Origin: an uncultured Prevotella sp.
GTDB taxonomy: Bacteria; Bacteroidota; Bacteroidia; Bacteroidales; Bacteroidaceae
Reading direction: 5' to 3'
Assembly: GCA_945869265.1 (NCBI GenBank)
Contig: CAMBOI010000033.1
Location: 1 to 34,318 of the forward strand
Length of the DNA stretch: 34,318 nucleotides
Shown in pieces: positions 17,848-26,660 of this stretch (the stretch's first letter is position 1; each line of letters begins with the position of its first letter). The translations under genes were made by a program, and so were the position numbers. Under the pieces are notes generated by a model. It was not told the origin of the DNA. It searched no databases and was given only the letters and a program-made list of their open reading frames with translations.

Positions 17848-18765
17848 TTAAAAAATGTTGAATTGTGCATTTTCTGTTGCCAATACCGTGTTCGGGAATA
17901 CTTTTTGGGCTTCAGCGAGCAGTATATCCTCGTCTTGGTATCTTTGTGAGTAATGACCGATTATCAACTGTCCCACTCCTGCCGCTCTTGCTGTCATGGC
18001 AGCCTCGGTGGCTGTTGAATGGTAGTATTGTTCTGCCCTTATCTGGTCGATGTCGGCGTATGTGGCCTCGTGGTAAAGGGTATTCACGCCCTTCACCATA
18101 TCTGCAATGGCTGGATTATATCTCGTGTCACTACAGTAGGCGTAGCTCCTCGCCTTTTCGGCGGGAGTGGTCAGCCGTGATGCCGGAATGACCTCACCGT
18201 CGGGTGATGTCCAGTCGATACCGTTCTTGATATTGTTTATCTGACTTGTCGGTATGCCGTACATGTCGATCATGTCACGGCGTATATGCGGCAGTCCGGG
18301 TTTCTCGCTAAACAGAAATCCGCAGCATGGTATCTTGTGATTGAGGGGTATTGTGGTCACCGTCATACTTCTGTCTTCGTAAATCACGCATGATGCCGAA
18401 GGGTCGATGGGATGGAACACCACCTCATACTCCACCCGATTGCAGAAGAATTCTAATTCCTTGGCAAACAGTTCTCCATAGTCGCCCGGGGCATAGACAT
18501 GCAGCGGTGCGGTACGTCCCAACATACCGAATGTAGAGATCATGCCAAGGAGTCCGAAGCAGTGGTCACCATGAAGATGAGAAATAAACACGTGACCCAA
18601 CTTGGTGAATCTTATCTTCGAACGCCTCAACTGCAACTGAGTGCCTTCGCCACAGTCAATCATAAACTGTTTTCCGCGCAGTTCTACTATCTGTGACGAA
18701 GGATTGTGCCTCATTGTCGGAAGTGCACTTCCGCATCCTAACACATATATCTTAAATGGGGTCAT
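17848..18765 (-). CDS. rnz: Ribonuclease Z
   Basis: A 305-residue metallo-beta-lactamase-fold endonuclease that matures tRNA 3' ends. The zinc motif HLHGDH is at residues 63-68; further ligands lie in the C-terminal half (YCSDTRY, YHEATY and IIGHYSQRY). Length fits the bacterial short form. It follows a lipoprotein gene by 3 bp in a mazG-lipoprotein-rnz run. Confidence 0.95.
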   Translation of the reverse strand: MTPFKIYVLGCGSALPTMRHNPSSQIVELRGKQFMIDCGEGTQLQLRRSKIRFTKLGHVFISHLHGDHCFGLLGMISTFGMLGRTAPLHVYAPGDYGELFAKELEFFCNRVEYEVVFHPIDPSASCVIYEDRSMTVTTIPLNHKIPCCGFLFSEKPGLPHIRRDMIDMYGIPTSQINNIKNGIDWTSPDGEVIPASRLTTPAEKARSYAYCSDTRYNPAIADMVKGVNTLYHEATYADIDQIRAEQYYHSTATEAAMTARAAGVGQLIIGHYSQRYQDEDILLAEAQKVFPNTVLATENAQFNIF

Positions 18766-18768
18766 CTG

Positions 18769-19380
18769 TTATTTTGCTCTACTGTATTCGAACACCTCGT
18801 CATCTAAATGATATATGAGCGAGTCGGCATCAAGTTTGTCGATGGTGTACCAATTGGTTTCCTCTTCGTCGCCACCGCCTTCCCTGACAAGTGTAATCTC
18901 AAGTTTGCCGTCGATTATCTTCCATGTCTTGTAGATGATGGTGGGTTGCTCGATACTCTCGGCAATGCCTCCGTCCTTGATGCTTATTCCTACCTCCGAA
19001 CTTCCGTCGATAGGATTTGGCATCAGCCATTTACCCATCAGCACACTTTCGTTGATGACTGATTTCACTATCTTTTTGTCTGGTGTCAACACGATAGCCA
19101 AGCGGTCGCCAGGGGCATAGTTACCAAACACCTGGTTGTTCTCCCTTGCCTCTTCGATATTGAGGTTGAGTGTGTCACCCATGTCAGTCATCATTTGCAG
19201 ACTGTTCATGGCGGTATTATCTCCACAGAGTCCATACACCACAACATCCTTGAGTTTCGAACTGTCAACTTCAGTCGAATCACTGTAAACACCTGTTTGT
19301 GCCTGTTTGTTTCCACAAGCTGTGAATGACAGACCTACGATGGCGCCAAGCGCCAGAAACATTAATTTTCTCATAATCAA
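18769..19380 (-). CDS. Lipocalin-like lipoprotein
   Basis: A 203-residue lipoprotein: signal peptide with lipobox FTAC (Cys22) followed by GNKQAQ. The mature part contains beta-strand segments typical of Bacteroidetes lipocalin-like proteins (MGKWLMPNPIDGSSEVGISIKDGG, then a W-K and a terminal YHLDDEVFEYSR). Ligand unknown. It sits 3 bp before rnz and 9 bp after mazG, so it is probably cotranscribed with both. No catalytic motif was seen. Confidence 0.75.
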   Translation of the reverse strand: MIMRKLMFLALGAIVGLSFTACGNKQAQTGVYSDSTEVDSSKLKDVVVYGLCGDNTAMNSLQMMTDMGDTLNLNIEEARENNQVFGNYAPGDRLAIVLTPDKKIVKSVINESVLMGKWLMPNPIDGSSEVGISIKDGGIAESIEQPTIIYKTWKIIDGKLEITLVREGGGDEEETNWYTIDKLDADSLIYHLDDEVFEYSRAK

Positions 19381-19389
19381 AATTATTAG

Positions 19390-20250
19390 TTATTCATTCT
19401 TTTTAGCTTCAAGCCATAGTTTATCCATTTCTTCCAACGTCATCTCTGTCAATGGCTTACCTACCTTGATGCTATGTTGCTCAATATAGTTGAAACGACG
19501 TATGAACTTGTTGTTGGTAATCTCTAATGCAGTGTCGGGATTGATGTGATACAATCGGGCGGCGTTGATCACACTGAATAGGAAATCACCCAATTCCTCC
19601 TTCGAGCGTTCCTTGTCGTCACGGCGCAGTTCCTCTTCCAGTTCGCCGAGCTCCTCGCGCACCTTTGCCCACACGTCTCCCTTGTCCTCCCAGTCGAAGC
19701 CCACATTGCGTGCCTTGTCCTGGATGCGATATGCCTTGATGAGCGACGGCAGCGCATCGGGCACTCCCGACAGTACGCTCTTGTTGCCGTCCTTCTCCTT
19801 CAGCTTTATCTGTTCCCAATTCTCTATCACCTGCTGTGATGTCTTTGCGTTCTGCATTCCGTCAGCCTCGTTGCCGGTGGCTTCATCCGGCACGTAAGGC
19901 AGCGGTCGGGGCTCAGCCTTCCCCACCTGCGATGGATGATACACATGAGGATGGCGGAAGATGAGCTTGTCGGTCAGTTTGTCACACACGTCGGCAATGT
20001 CAAACTGTCCTTTCTCGTCACCAATCCTCGCATAGAAGCAGACATGCAGAAGCACATCGCCCAACTCCTTGCAGATATTCGCCTCGTCGTCCTTCATGAG
20101 GGCGTCGGCGAGTTCGAATGTCTCTTCAATCGTATTGGCCCTCAGACTCTCGTTGGTCTGTTTCTTGTCCCATGGGCAATTCTCCCTTAGTGTGTCGAGA
20201 ACGTCCAAAAGTCTGCCGAAAGCGGCCATTTTTTGCTCTTTTGTATGCAT
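19390..20250 (-). CDS. mazG: Nucleoside triphosphate pyrophosphohydrolase MazG
   Basis: A 286-residue MazG with two tandem all-alpha NTP pyrophosphatase domains: the first at about residues 10-100 (CPWDKKQTNESL, ETFELADAL, KELGDVLLHV with the acidic ExxE/ExxD metal site), the second at about 170-260 (KVREELGELEEEL, KEELGDFLFSVINAARL). It hydrolyses NTPs to NMP plus pyrophosphate as a housecleaning enzyme. It leads the mazG-lipoprotein-rnz run; minus-strand TACTTTTG in the leader is a plausible -7 box. It is divergent from valS. Confidence 0.95.
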   Translation of the reverse strand: MHTKEQKMAAFGRLLDVLDTLRENCPWDKKQTNESLRANTIEETFELADALMKDDEANICKELGDVLLHVCFYARIGDEKGQFDIADVCDKLTDKLIFRHPHVYHPSQVGKAEPRPLPYVPDEATGNEADGMQNAKTSQQVIENWEQIKLKEKDGNKSVLSGVPDALPSLIKAYRIQDKARNVGFDWEDKGDVWAKVREELGELEEELRRDDKERSKEELGDFLFSVINAARLYHINPDTALEITNNKFIRRFNYIEQHSIKVGKPLTEMTLEEMDKLWLEAKKNE

Positions 20251-20308
20251 TTTTTGTTGAAAACATAAATAATTTCTGCAAAAGTAATAATTTTCCGCGA
20301 ATTTTTAG

Positions 20309-20316
20309 TAATTTTG
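20309..20316 (+). promoter_or_regulatory. Probable -7 box of valS
   Basis: TAATTTTG lies 42 bp before valS. No clear TTTG is seen at the expected -33 distance, so strength is uncertain. The valS and mazG promoters share this 108-bp divergent region. Confidence 0.45.
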
Positions 20317-20358
20317 CCACGTTTTTTTATAGGATTTAAATATTTAACATAAAAAATA

Positions 20359-23049
20359 ATGGAACTACAAAGCAAATACGACCCAAAAGAAGTGGAGTCG
20401 AAGTGGTATCAGTATTGGATAGACAACAAACTGTTCAGCAGTAAGCCCGACGGTCGCGAACCATATACAATCGTGATTCCGCCGCCCAATGTTACTGGTG
20501 TGCTCCATATGGGACACATGCTCAACAACACCATTCAGGACATCCTCGTGCGCCGTGCTCGCATGGAGGGCAAAAACGCATGTTGGGTGCCTGGCACCGA
20601 CCACGCCTCTATCGCAACTGAGGCTAAGGTGGTGAAGCGACTTGCCGAACAGGGCATCAAGAAGCATGACCTCTCGCGCGACGAATTCCTAAAGCATGCA
20701 TGGGACTGGACCCACGAGCATGGTGGCATCATCCTCAAGCAGTTGCGCCGTCTGGGTGCTTCTTGCGACTGGGACCGCACTGCCTTCACCATGGACGAAA
20801 CCCGCTCAAAGAGCGTCATCAAGGTGTTTGTCGATCTCTACAACAAGGGACTCATCTATCGTGGACTTCGTATGGTCAACTGGGACCCCAAGGCACAGAC
20901 CGCCCTCAGCAACGAGGAGGTGGTATATAAGGACGAGCAGTCGAAACTCTATCATCTGAAGTATTATGTGGCTGCCGAGTGTGATTGCTCCGACATCGAG
21001 AATACAGGCGAGGGCAATGTCATCCACAAGGACGAGAAGGGATACTACGCAGTGGTGGCCACCACACGCCCCGAAACCATCATGGGCGACACTGCCATGT
21101 GTATCAATCCCAAGGACCCCAAGAACCAGTGGCTCAAGGGCAAGAAGGTGATTGTGCCTCTCGTGGGTCGTGTCATCCCCGTCATCGAGGACCGCTATGT
21201 GGATATTGAGTTCGGTACGGGATGTCTTAAGGTGACTCCCGCCCACGACACCAACGACTATATGCTCGGCAAGACCCACAATCTCGACACTATCGACATC
21301 TTCAATGCCGACGGTACGATATCTGAGCAGTCGCCCCTCTACGTGGGTATGGACCGTTTCGACTGCCGCCGCCAGATTGCCATCGACCTGCAGGAAGCTG
21401 GTCTAATGGAGCGCGTGGAGGACTATAATAATAAGGTGGGATATTCGGAGCGCAATCCCGACACAGCCATCGAGCCACGTCTCTCGCTGCAGTGGTTCCT
21501 CAAGATGCAGCACTTTGCCGACATCGCACTGCCGCCTGTTGTCAACGGCGAGATGAATTTCTATCCCGCAAAATACAAGGCTACATACAAGAACTGGTTG
21601 GAGAATATCCAGGACTGGTGTATCTCGCGCCAACTGTGGTGGGGACACCGCATTCCCGCCTACTACTACGGCGAAGAGCAGTTTGTAGTGGCTGAGACTG
21701 CCGAGGAGGCACTCGAACTGGCACGCAAGCAGAGCGGCAATGCCAACCTCAAGGCCGACGACCTGCGCCAGGACGACGACGCCCTCGACACGTGGTTCTC
21801 GTCGTGGCTATGGCCTATCTCCCTCTTCGACGGCATCAATAATCCCGGCAACGAGGAGATCAACTACTACTACCCCACCAGCGACCTCGTCACTGCCCCC
21901 GACATCATCTTCTTCTGGGTGGCACGCATGATTATGGCAGGCGAGGAGTATATGGGCAAGTTCCCGTTCAAGAACGTGTATTTCACTGGTATCGTGCGCG
22001 ACAAACTCGGACGCAAGATGTCTAAGAGTCTCGGCAACTCACCCGACCCCATCGAACTCATCGAGAAATTCGGTGCCGACGGTGTGCGCATGGGTATGAT
22101 GCTCTCTGCTCCTGCCGGCAATGACATCCTCTTCGACGAGAGCTTGTGCGAGCAGGGCCGCAACTTCAACAACAAGATATGGAATGCCTTCCGCCTTGTC
22201 AAGGGTTGGGAGACTGTGGATGCCGGGCAGCCCGAGGCCAACCGCATAGCCGTAGAGTGGTTTGACGCCAAACTAAAGGCTGTGAATGTGGAGCTCGACG
22301 ACCATTTCAAGAAATATCGTATCTCCGATGCCCTCATGACCGTCTATCGCCTCTTCTGGGACGAGTTCTCCAGTTGGTATCTTGAGATGGTGAAGCCCGA
22401 CTATCAGAAGCCGCTCGACCGCACCACCTATGATGCCACACTGCACTTCTTCGAGACATTGCTCAAGATGCTTCATCCCTTCATGCCGTTCATCACCGAG
22501 GAGCTGTGGCAGAACATCTACGACCGTCAGGCTGGCGAGTCGATCATGCGCGACAGTCTCAAACTTGCCGCTCCCACCGAGGCTGAGCTTCGCCTCGTTG
22601 CCGATGTTGAGAATCTCAAACAGGTAGTCAGTGGTGTGCGCACAGTGCGCAACCAGAAGAACATCTCTCCGCGCGAGGCTCTTCGTCTGCAGGTGGTAGG
22701 CACAGCCGTTCTCTCCGCCTACGACTCCGTTGTCATCAAGATGGCTAATCTCTCAGCCATTGAGGTCGTGAGCGAGAAAGACTCTACAGCATCTTCGTTC
22801 ATGGTGGGCACCACTGAGTATGCCGTACCACTTGGTGAGATGATCGACGTGGCAGCCGAGATTGAGAAGGCCGAGGCACAGCTCCAGCATCTCGAAGGCT
22901 TCCTTGCCTCCGTGCGCAAGAAGCTCAGCAACGAGAAGTTTGTGGCTCATGCCCCCGAGGCAGTTGTTGCCATGGAGCGCAAGAAGGAGAGCGACTCTCT
23001 TGAGAAAATTGCAGCCCTGAAGGAGACGATTGCAGCCCTGAAAGGCTAA
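20359..23049 (+). CDS. valS: Valyl-tRNA synthetase
   Basis: An 896-residue class I aminoacyl-tRNA synthetase charging tRNA-Val. The HIGH-type motif is HMGH (residues 50-53, in [12 protein letters not shown]) and the KMSKS motif lies at 553-557, within [14 protein letters not shown]. The editing domain lies between ([12 protein letters not shown]). The C-terminus ends with a coiled-coil tRNA-binding arm rich in Glu and Lys. It is monocistronic, on plus, and ends next to a 57-bp tandem duplication and the tRNA-Arg gene. Confidence 0.98.
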   Translation: MELQSKYDPKEVESKWYQYWIDNKLFSSKPDGREPYTIVIPPPNVTGVLHMGHMLNNTIQDILVRRARMEGKNACWVPGTDHASIATEAKVVKRLAEQGIKKHDLSRDEFLKHAWDWTHEHGGIILKQLRRLGASCDWDRTAFTMDETRSKSVIKVFVDLYNKGLIYRGLRMVNWDPKAQTALSNEEVVYKDEQSKLYHLKYYVAAECDCSDIENTGEGNVIHKDEKGYYAVVATTRPETIMGDTAMCINPKDPKNQWLKGKKVIVPLVGRVIPVIEDRYVDIEFGTGCLKVTPAHDTNDYMLGKTHNLDTIDIFNADGTISEQSPLYVGMDRFDCRRQIAIDLQEAGLMERVEDYNNKVGYSERNPDTAIEPRLSLQWFLKMQHFADIALPPVVNGEMNFYPAKYKATYKNWLENIQDWCISRQLWWGHRIPAYYYGEEQFVVAETAEEALELARKQSGNANLKADDLRQDDDALDTWFSSWLWPISLFDGINNPGNEEINYYYPTSDLVTAPDIIFFWVARMIMAGEEYMGKFPFKNVYFTGIVRDKLGRKMSKSLGNSPDPIELIEKFGADGVRMGMMLSAPAGNDILFDESLCEQGRNFNNKIWNAFRLVKGWETVDAGQPEANRIAVEWFDAKLKAVNVELDDHFKKYRISDALMTVYRLFWDEFSSWYLEMVKPDYQKPLDRTTYDATLHFFETLLKMLHPFMPFITEELWQNIYDRQAGESIMRDSLKLAAPTEAELRLVADVENLKQVVSGVRTVRNQKNISPREALRLQVVGTAVLSAYDSVVIKMANLSAIEVVSEKDSTASSFMVGTTEYAVPLGEMIDVAAEIEKAEAQLQHLEGFLASVRKKLSNEKFVAHAPEAVVAMERKKESDSLEKIAALKETIAALKG

Positions 23050-23155
23050 AAATCCATGGTAATCCACCCCAAAATTATCAATCTGTGGTAATCTGTGGAA
23101 GGCTAATAATCTATGGTAATCCACCTCAAAATTATCAATCTGTGGTAATCTGTGG
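23042..23155. repeat. 57-bp tandem duplication at the end of valS
   Basis: Two adjacent units (23042-23098 and 23099-23155) match at nearly every position; each contains GGCTAA, CCACC and two CTGTGG words. The first unit includes the last two codons and stop of valS, so the stop region itself was copied. Similar CAATCTGTG words occur at 9128-9155. Confidence 0.8.
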
Positions 23156-23176
23156 ATAAAAACTCTCAAAAATATT

Positions 23177-23217
23177 AAAAAAATGGCGGAAATATTTGCA
23201 TATTCCGCCATTTTTTT
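23177..23217. terminator. 15-bp palindrome, valS terminator overlapping tRNA promoter
   Basis: Arms 23177-23191 and 23203-23217 pair perfectly (A7-TGGCGGAA with TTCCGCCA-T7), with an 11-nt loop. The A and T tracts allow termination in either direction. The -33 TTTG of the tRNA-Arg promoter (23195-23198) is inside the loop. Confidence 0.75.
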
Positions 23218-23226
23218 GTACCTTTG
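23195..23226 (+). promoter_or_regulatory. tRNA-Arg promoter
   Basis: TTTG (23195-23198), 20-bp spacer, TACCTTTG (23219-23226). The tRNA begins 15 bp later. The -7 box and following bases match the tRNA-Cys promoter. Confidence 0.75.
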
Positions 23227-23240
23227 CACCCGCAAAATGG

Positions 23241-23315
23241 GGTTCCGTAGCTCAGTTGGATTAGAGCAACGCCCTTCTAAGGCGTGGGTCTAGGGTTCGA
23301 ATCCCTACGGAATCA
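23241..23315 (+). tRNA. tRNA-Arg(TCT)
   Basis: A complete cloverleaf: acceptor GGTTCCG with CGGAATC (one G-T pair), D arm GCTC/GAGC, anticodon stem ACGCC/GGCGT with loop CTTCTAA (anticodon TCT, reads AGA), T arm TAGGG/CCCTA with TTCGAAT, discriminator A. CCA is not encoded. Its 3' end is the integration site of the 7-kb element; the last 16 bases lie in the att repeat. Confidence 0.96.
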
Positions 23316-23316
23316 C
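23300..23316 (+). other. attL core (17-bp direct repeat)
   Basis: AATCCCTACGGAATCAC at the tRNA-Arg 3' end is repeated exactly at 30303-30319 beyond the integrase gene. The distance between copies is 7,003 bp. Similarity continues less perfectly past the core into a terminator hairpin on both sides. Confidence 0.88.
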
Positions 23317-23321
23317 TAATT

Positions 23322-23361
23322 AAAATGCTAAGATACTGAATATCAGTGTTTTAGCATTTTT
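23322..23361 (+). terminator. tRNA-Arg terminator supplied by the element
   Basis: Outer stem AAAATGCTAA/TTAGCATTTT with an inner ACTGA-ATA-TCAGT hairpin, followed by T residues. It closely resembles the hairpin at 30325-30365 just outside the right att site. Confidence 0.75.
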
Positions 23362-23373
23362 GTATTTCAAGAA

Positions 23374-23398
23374 TTAGCTACAAATCAGCTACATTTTG
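23374..23398. other. Left arm-type integrase repeats
   Basis: TAGCTACA (23375-23382) and CAGCTACA (23386-23393) are 11 bp apart in the same orientation. The same word is repeated at the right end (30128-30187). They probably bind the integrase N-terminal domain. Confidence 0.6.
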
Positions 23399-23505
23399 TT
23401 TCTGAACCTCTTTTTTTTGCCCTATTTTAGTCCTTACACATACAAAAGTGGCGGAGATATTCTCACGAACACCAACCGCCAAAATACGTTTTTAAAATAA
23501 CGCTG

Positions 23506-23537
23506 CAAAGGTACGAATAATAATCGACACGACCAAA
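23506..23537 (-). promoter_or_regulatory. Orphan promoter reading toward tRNA-Arg
   Basis: Minus-strand TTTG (23534-23537), 20-bp spacer, TACCTTTG (23506-23513). No convincing gene follows before the tRNA, so it may make a non-coding transcript antisense to attL. The rest of the 590-bp stretch 23316-23905 shows low-complexity C-rich and T-rich tracts but no supportable gene. Confidence 0.6.
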
Positions 23538-23905
23538 CGGAATAAGAAAAACTAAGCAATATCAGGCAGCACACCCACACCCATACGACACCGACACCCC
23601 CTCCCCCTCCTGCGCTCTTGTGGAAGGTAGGCTGCCTACAAGAAATTTTTTTTTTGATTTTCAGACCACACCGTATGTTGGGGAAAATAGTCCTATACAT
23701 TATAAACAAGGCACTTATCAGACGTTTTAAGCGCAAACGTTGAGGCTACCCTCGCCCTGCGACTGCTACATTTTTATCCGTCCTTATTTAGATAAATTAA
23801 AAATAAAGCACTTTTTAGCCGTTTTAAGGCACTTTCTTTTGTGTAGTGGGTAACTATCAGTCTGAGCCAATAAAATGCGCTTAAATCAAAAAAAATGGGG
23901 TATCG

Positions 23906-24112
23906 TTATGACACCCCACTTTGCAACCGCTTTTTGAGAATAAGCAAACTTATTGCCAAATCATTGACTTGTTGTCGGCTCAGCGACACCGACACCGATT
24001 TTCCCTCTTGTGTGTAGTCTGCAATCGTCATTCTAAGAACGTCAGCGCAAACTTGCACCCTGATAGAGGAAAGTCCCTCCGTCTGAACCTTGATAACATT
24101 TTCTTCTGCCAT
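23906..24112 (-). CDS. Unknown 68-residue protein
   Basis: A small protein I do not recognise. It has a mixed charged composition and alternating strand-like segments (EGLSSIRVQVCADVLRMTI, SVSVSLSRQQVNDLAISLL) without signal peptide or membrane helix. It is the leftmost gene of the element, 153 bp downstream of the primase-like gene and in the same direction. An overlapping GTG-started frame at 24042-24269 looks less protein-like. Confidence 0.55.
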   Translation of the reverse strand: MAEENVIKVQTEGLSSIRVQVCADVLRMTIADYTQEGKSVSVSLSRQQVNDLAISLLILKKRLQSGVS

Positions 24113-24265
24113 ATTTAGATATTAGAAAATAAATCTTGTTGAATAGCGACATTACACTTGTATTCCGATAGGTCTTGTATGACCTTTTTCTTCTGTAAGC
24201 AAAAACCGCTCCACTTCTCGCTCTTGTGTGTAAACGTCCTGCACACGAGAAATCGACAATCAATA

Positions 24266-25456
24266 TCACACATATTTCCCCTCCTTCCTTAATCTATCCA
24301 TAATCGTGATACGTTTTTCTTTCTTTGGACGTGATTTCCATTGCTGCGGCTCTGTCGTAATCACCTCTAATTGGAAGAGCCTGCATAAGTCTGTCACTGC
24401 CTCTTGCCTGAAATGGTCTATTATAAAGTCGGGGACAGAATAAGGTGCTTTTTCTTGCTGAATGGCTCTTATAACTACGTCTGTAATATCTTCCTTTTCG
24501 TCCTGTGCATATCGCCACCAATCTGAAATGCGGATATTCTTAAAAGGAAGTTGCTTGGCTCTTTCCGTCCACTCCTGCACACCGTTGACATCAGGGTAGC
24601 AAACTACATTCCTATCGTATATCGGTGCAAGTAAACGCTCGTTGAAATTTGTCAGACCTGCCGTAGCCAACCAAACCATATTAGGATAGGTTAGAGACAA
24701 TATCACCGCACTTTTTTGACTCTCGACCACACCGACAGTTGCAGACGGATAGAGCCTCAGCAAATGACTGCCAAATAATACCTGGTCTGCTTGTGTGGGT
24801 AGTGTTTTGTCCTTCCGTCTAAGTTCTGCGTGAATGTTACTTGCTCCTTTGCTTTTATCTCTGTGACCATTGGCAAGGTAGGGAATGACCGCACCGCCTA
24901 CACACCTTCCTTCTTGGTCTAAGTTTGGAAATATCGTCCTGCCGTGACTATCGCCTCCGATGCAATATCGCTCTACGGCTGCGTCCAATTTTGGACTGTC
25001 AAAAAGAGTGTGTAGGAAATCTACAAACGTGTTTTTTTGTCCTTGTAGCCGCTTAATAATATCAGGACTGATATAGTTATAGGAAGGTGTATAAATTGCC
25101 GTTGGACGTGAAATCTGAATGTAAGGAACGTTATAACCAATCTCCCTGCGTATTGCAGCGACATCGACACCCACACGCTTGAACCGATTAATCAGCGCAC
25201 CCACACCTGAACGGTTGCCACGTCTGAGCGCATAAGCAAACAGACCTTCGTTTTCGTTGTACTGATAGGACGAGTCGAGTTGAGCGCACCTATGAAACAA
25301 GTCCCTGCCGCTTTCGCCGATACTTGCAAACTCATAAGACAAGGACACCCAATCACTACGACCGCCTGCAATATTCAGTTGCCTGCGCTCTATTTCCTCC
25401 ACACACCTGCTTATCAGTTGGAAGGTATCTGTATTTGAAATCTCTTGTTCTGTCAT
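24266..25456 (-). CDS. Toprim/primase-like protein (DUF6371-like)
   Basis: A 396-residue protein. Residues about 30-115 resemble the primase C-terminal PriCT-2 type helical domain (SDWVSLSYEFASIGESGRDLF). A Toprim-like region follows at about 160-300: GRTIFPNLDQEGRCVGGAVIPY, then VGVVESQKSAVILSL with the acidic Glu typical of Toprim, MVWLATAG and a second acidic CYPDVNG. The C-terminus is basic. The family is found in Bacteroidetes mobile elements and is expected to act in element DNA replication. It lies downstream of the RepA gene across 133 bp of iteron-like DNA. An N-terminal zinc ribbon seen in longer relatives is absent. Confidence 0.65.
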   Translation of the reverse strand: MTEQEISNTDTFQLISRCVEEIERRQLNIAGGRSDWVSLSYEFASIGESGRDLFHRCAQLDSSYQYNENEGLFAYALRRGNRSGVGALINRFKRVGVDVAAIRREIGYNVPYIQISRPTAIYTPSYNYISPDIIKRLQGQKNTFVDFLHTLFDSPKLDAAVERYCIGGDSHGRTIFPNLDQEGRCVGGAVIPYLANGHRDKSKGASNIHAELRRKDKTLPTQADQVLFGSHLLRLYPSATVGVVESQKSAVILSLTYPNMVWLATAGLTNFNERLLAPIYDRNVVCYPDVNGVQEWTERAKQLPFKNIRISDWWRYAQDEKEDITDVVIRAIQQEKAPYSVPDFIIDHFRQEAVTDLCRLFQLEVITTEPQQWKSRPKKEKRITIMDRLRKEGKYV

Positions 25457-25507
25457 CGTTTTTTAAGACTGCACTAAAATAATAAAAATACTCGCTCTTG
25501 GTCTATG

Positions 25508-25608
25508 GTGCAGTATGGGGTATTATTATAAATAATACACCCCCTACACTGCACTACATAAGACGGTGCAAACTGCACTTAAAACTGCACTACATTGCAC
25601 CATTGCAC
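25508..25608. other. Candidate replication origin, iteron-like repeats
   Basis: TGCAC occurs at 25550, 25574, 25586, 25596 and 25604, three of them 12-24 bp apart within ACTGCACT(ACAT), with inverted GTGCA at 25508 and 25566. At 25517-25543 an AT-rich inverted repeat (GGGGTATTATT and its near-complement, 3-nt loop, one bulge) is present. It lies between the repA-like and primase-like genes. Origin function is inferred. Confidence 0.5.
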
Positions 25609-26657
25609 TTGTATAATGAATATCCGTCATTATTCACAACCAATATTCCATTTTCCTTTGCCCACTTGATATTCTCTTTCGCCATTCTATCCTCAACCGC
25701 AAAGTGAAGTTTAGCCATTGAAACAAGGTCGGAATATCGAATTATACTTGTTCCTTTTGCCGAAAAAATCTCCGCAAACACCTGCCTGAACTTAGCCTCC
25801 TTCACTGCCGTTTTTTCGGCTGCTTGTAACTGCTTTTGTGTCTGAGTTGGTCTTGGTATTCCGTAGGAGTCAATCGCAAAACTGAAATCAGGAATAGGTA
25901 GGTTTCGACACTCACATTCCGTAACATTTAGTGTTCCGTCCTTCCGCTTTTCTACCTGAAACACGTCAGCACACTTTTGCGCACTCATCGAACCAATATG
26001 ACCACGCATATTTTCATCTGATTTATTTTCGTGCAGGACGAATAGCACCGAGCAATCATTATCGGCACTTATCTGCATAAGAGCCTGAATAACATCAGAA
26101 CTTTGTTTTATATCGTTAAAGTCCTGCAACAAGTCCACAATTCCGTCAATTACTGCAAGTGCAGGTTTTTCCTCTTCTATGCGCTTTTTGATAAAAGGTA
26201 ATCTGTCCTTCATATCCATTTGTCTAAGAGCATAACACTTAAACTTGTCTGAGTTGGAATGTATGTCAAGACCGCAAAGAGCGTGAACACGTTTAGCAAG
26301 TTTAGCCGTGTTTAACTTGTTCTGCTCTGTATCAAAATAGAGAACCCTCCCACCTTCAAATGTAGGCTGCAAATCTCCCCACGGTGTACCTAATACGACA
26401 CTTGCAAAAATGGAGCAAACAAATGATTTTCCGCTCTTGGACTTTGCTTTAATTGCCGCAATATCACCTCGAGCCAACACTCCTGCACCATTGGACTTGA
26501 TAAGAAAATTAGGCTCTGAATAGGTCTTAGATAGGTCTATCAAATAGCGTTCCTTCTCGTCCATTGCTGCCTCTTCCACGGCTGCAACATCAGCCGTCAC
26601 GACCTTTTCAATCTCTTGCAAGGTCGGAATATTTGTTGTCATCCTGAAACCTGCCAT
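25590..26657 (-). CDS. RepA-type AAA ATPase/helicase
   Basis: A 355-residue RecA-fold ATPase like the RepA hexameric helicases of plasmids and satellites (AAA_25 type). The Walker A variant AKSKSGKS is at residues 71-78, Walker B ALAVIDG has Asp171, and a sensor-like VLHENKS with following GHIGSMSAQKCADVF is present. The C-terminal 60 residues are basic and may form a winged helix. It is probably the element's replicative helicase. It follows the 116-residue gene by 3 bp; its last codons overlap the iteron-like repeats. Confidence 0.82.
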   Translation of the reverse strand: MAGFRMTTNIPTLQEIEKVVTADVAAVEEAAMDEKERYLIDLSKTYSEPNFLIKSNGAGVLARGDIAAIKAKSKSGKSFVCSIFASVVLGTPWGDLQPTFEGGRVLYFDTEQNKLNTAKLAKRVHALCGLDIHSNSDKFKCYALRQMDMKDRLPFIKKRIEEEKPALAVIDGIVDLLQDFNDIKQSSDVIQALMQISADNDCSVLFVLHENKSDENMRGHIGSMSAQKCADVFQVEKRKDGTLNVTECECRNLPIPDFSFAIDSYGIPRPTQTQKQLQAAEKTAVKEAKFRQVFAEIFSAKGTSIIRYSDLVSMAKLHFAVEDRMAKENIKWAKENGILVVNNDGYSLYKCNGAM

Positions 26658-26660
26658 AAC

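Noticed and set aside
22753..23235. Minus-strand 160-residue frame
   Set aside because: Antisense to the valS end and to the tandem duplication; repeated residues simply mirror the DNA repeat.
23434..23736. Minus-strand 100-residue frame at the left end of the element
   Set aside because: Composition is driven by poly-Gly/Val/Trp from C-rich low-complexity DNA, with no family pattern, and the orphan promoter at 23506-23537 starts inside it.
24042..24269. GTG-started 75-residue frame after the primase-like gene
   Set aside because: It overlaps the more protein-like 68-residue frame by 71 bp and is rich in Arg, Tyr and Ser without pattern. It cannot be excluded, because its start overlaps the primase stop (GTGA).
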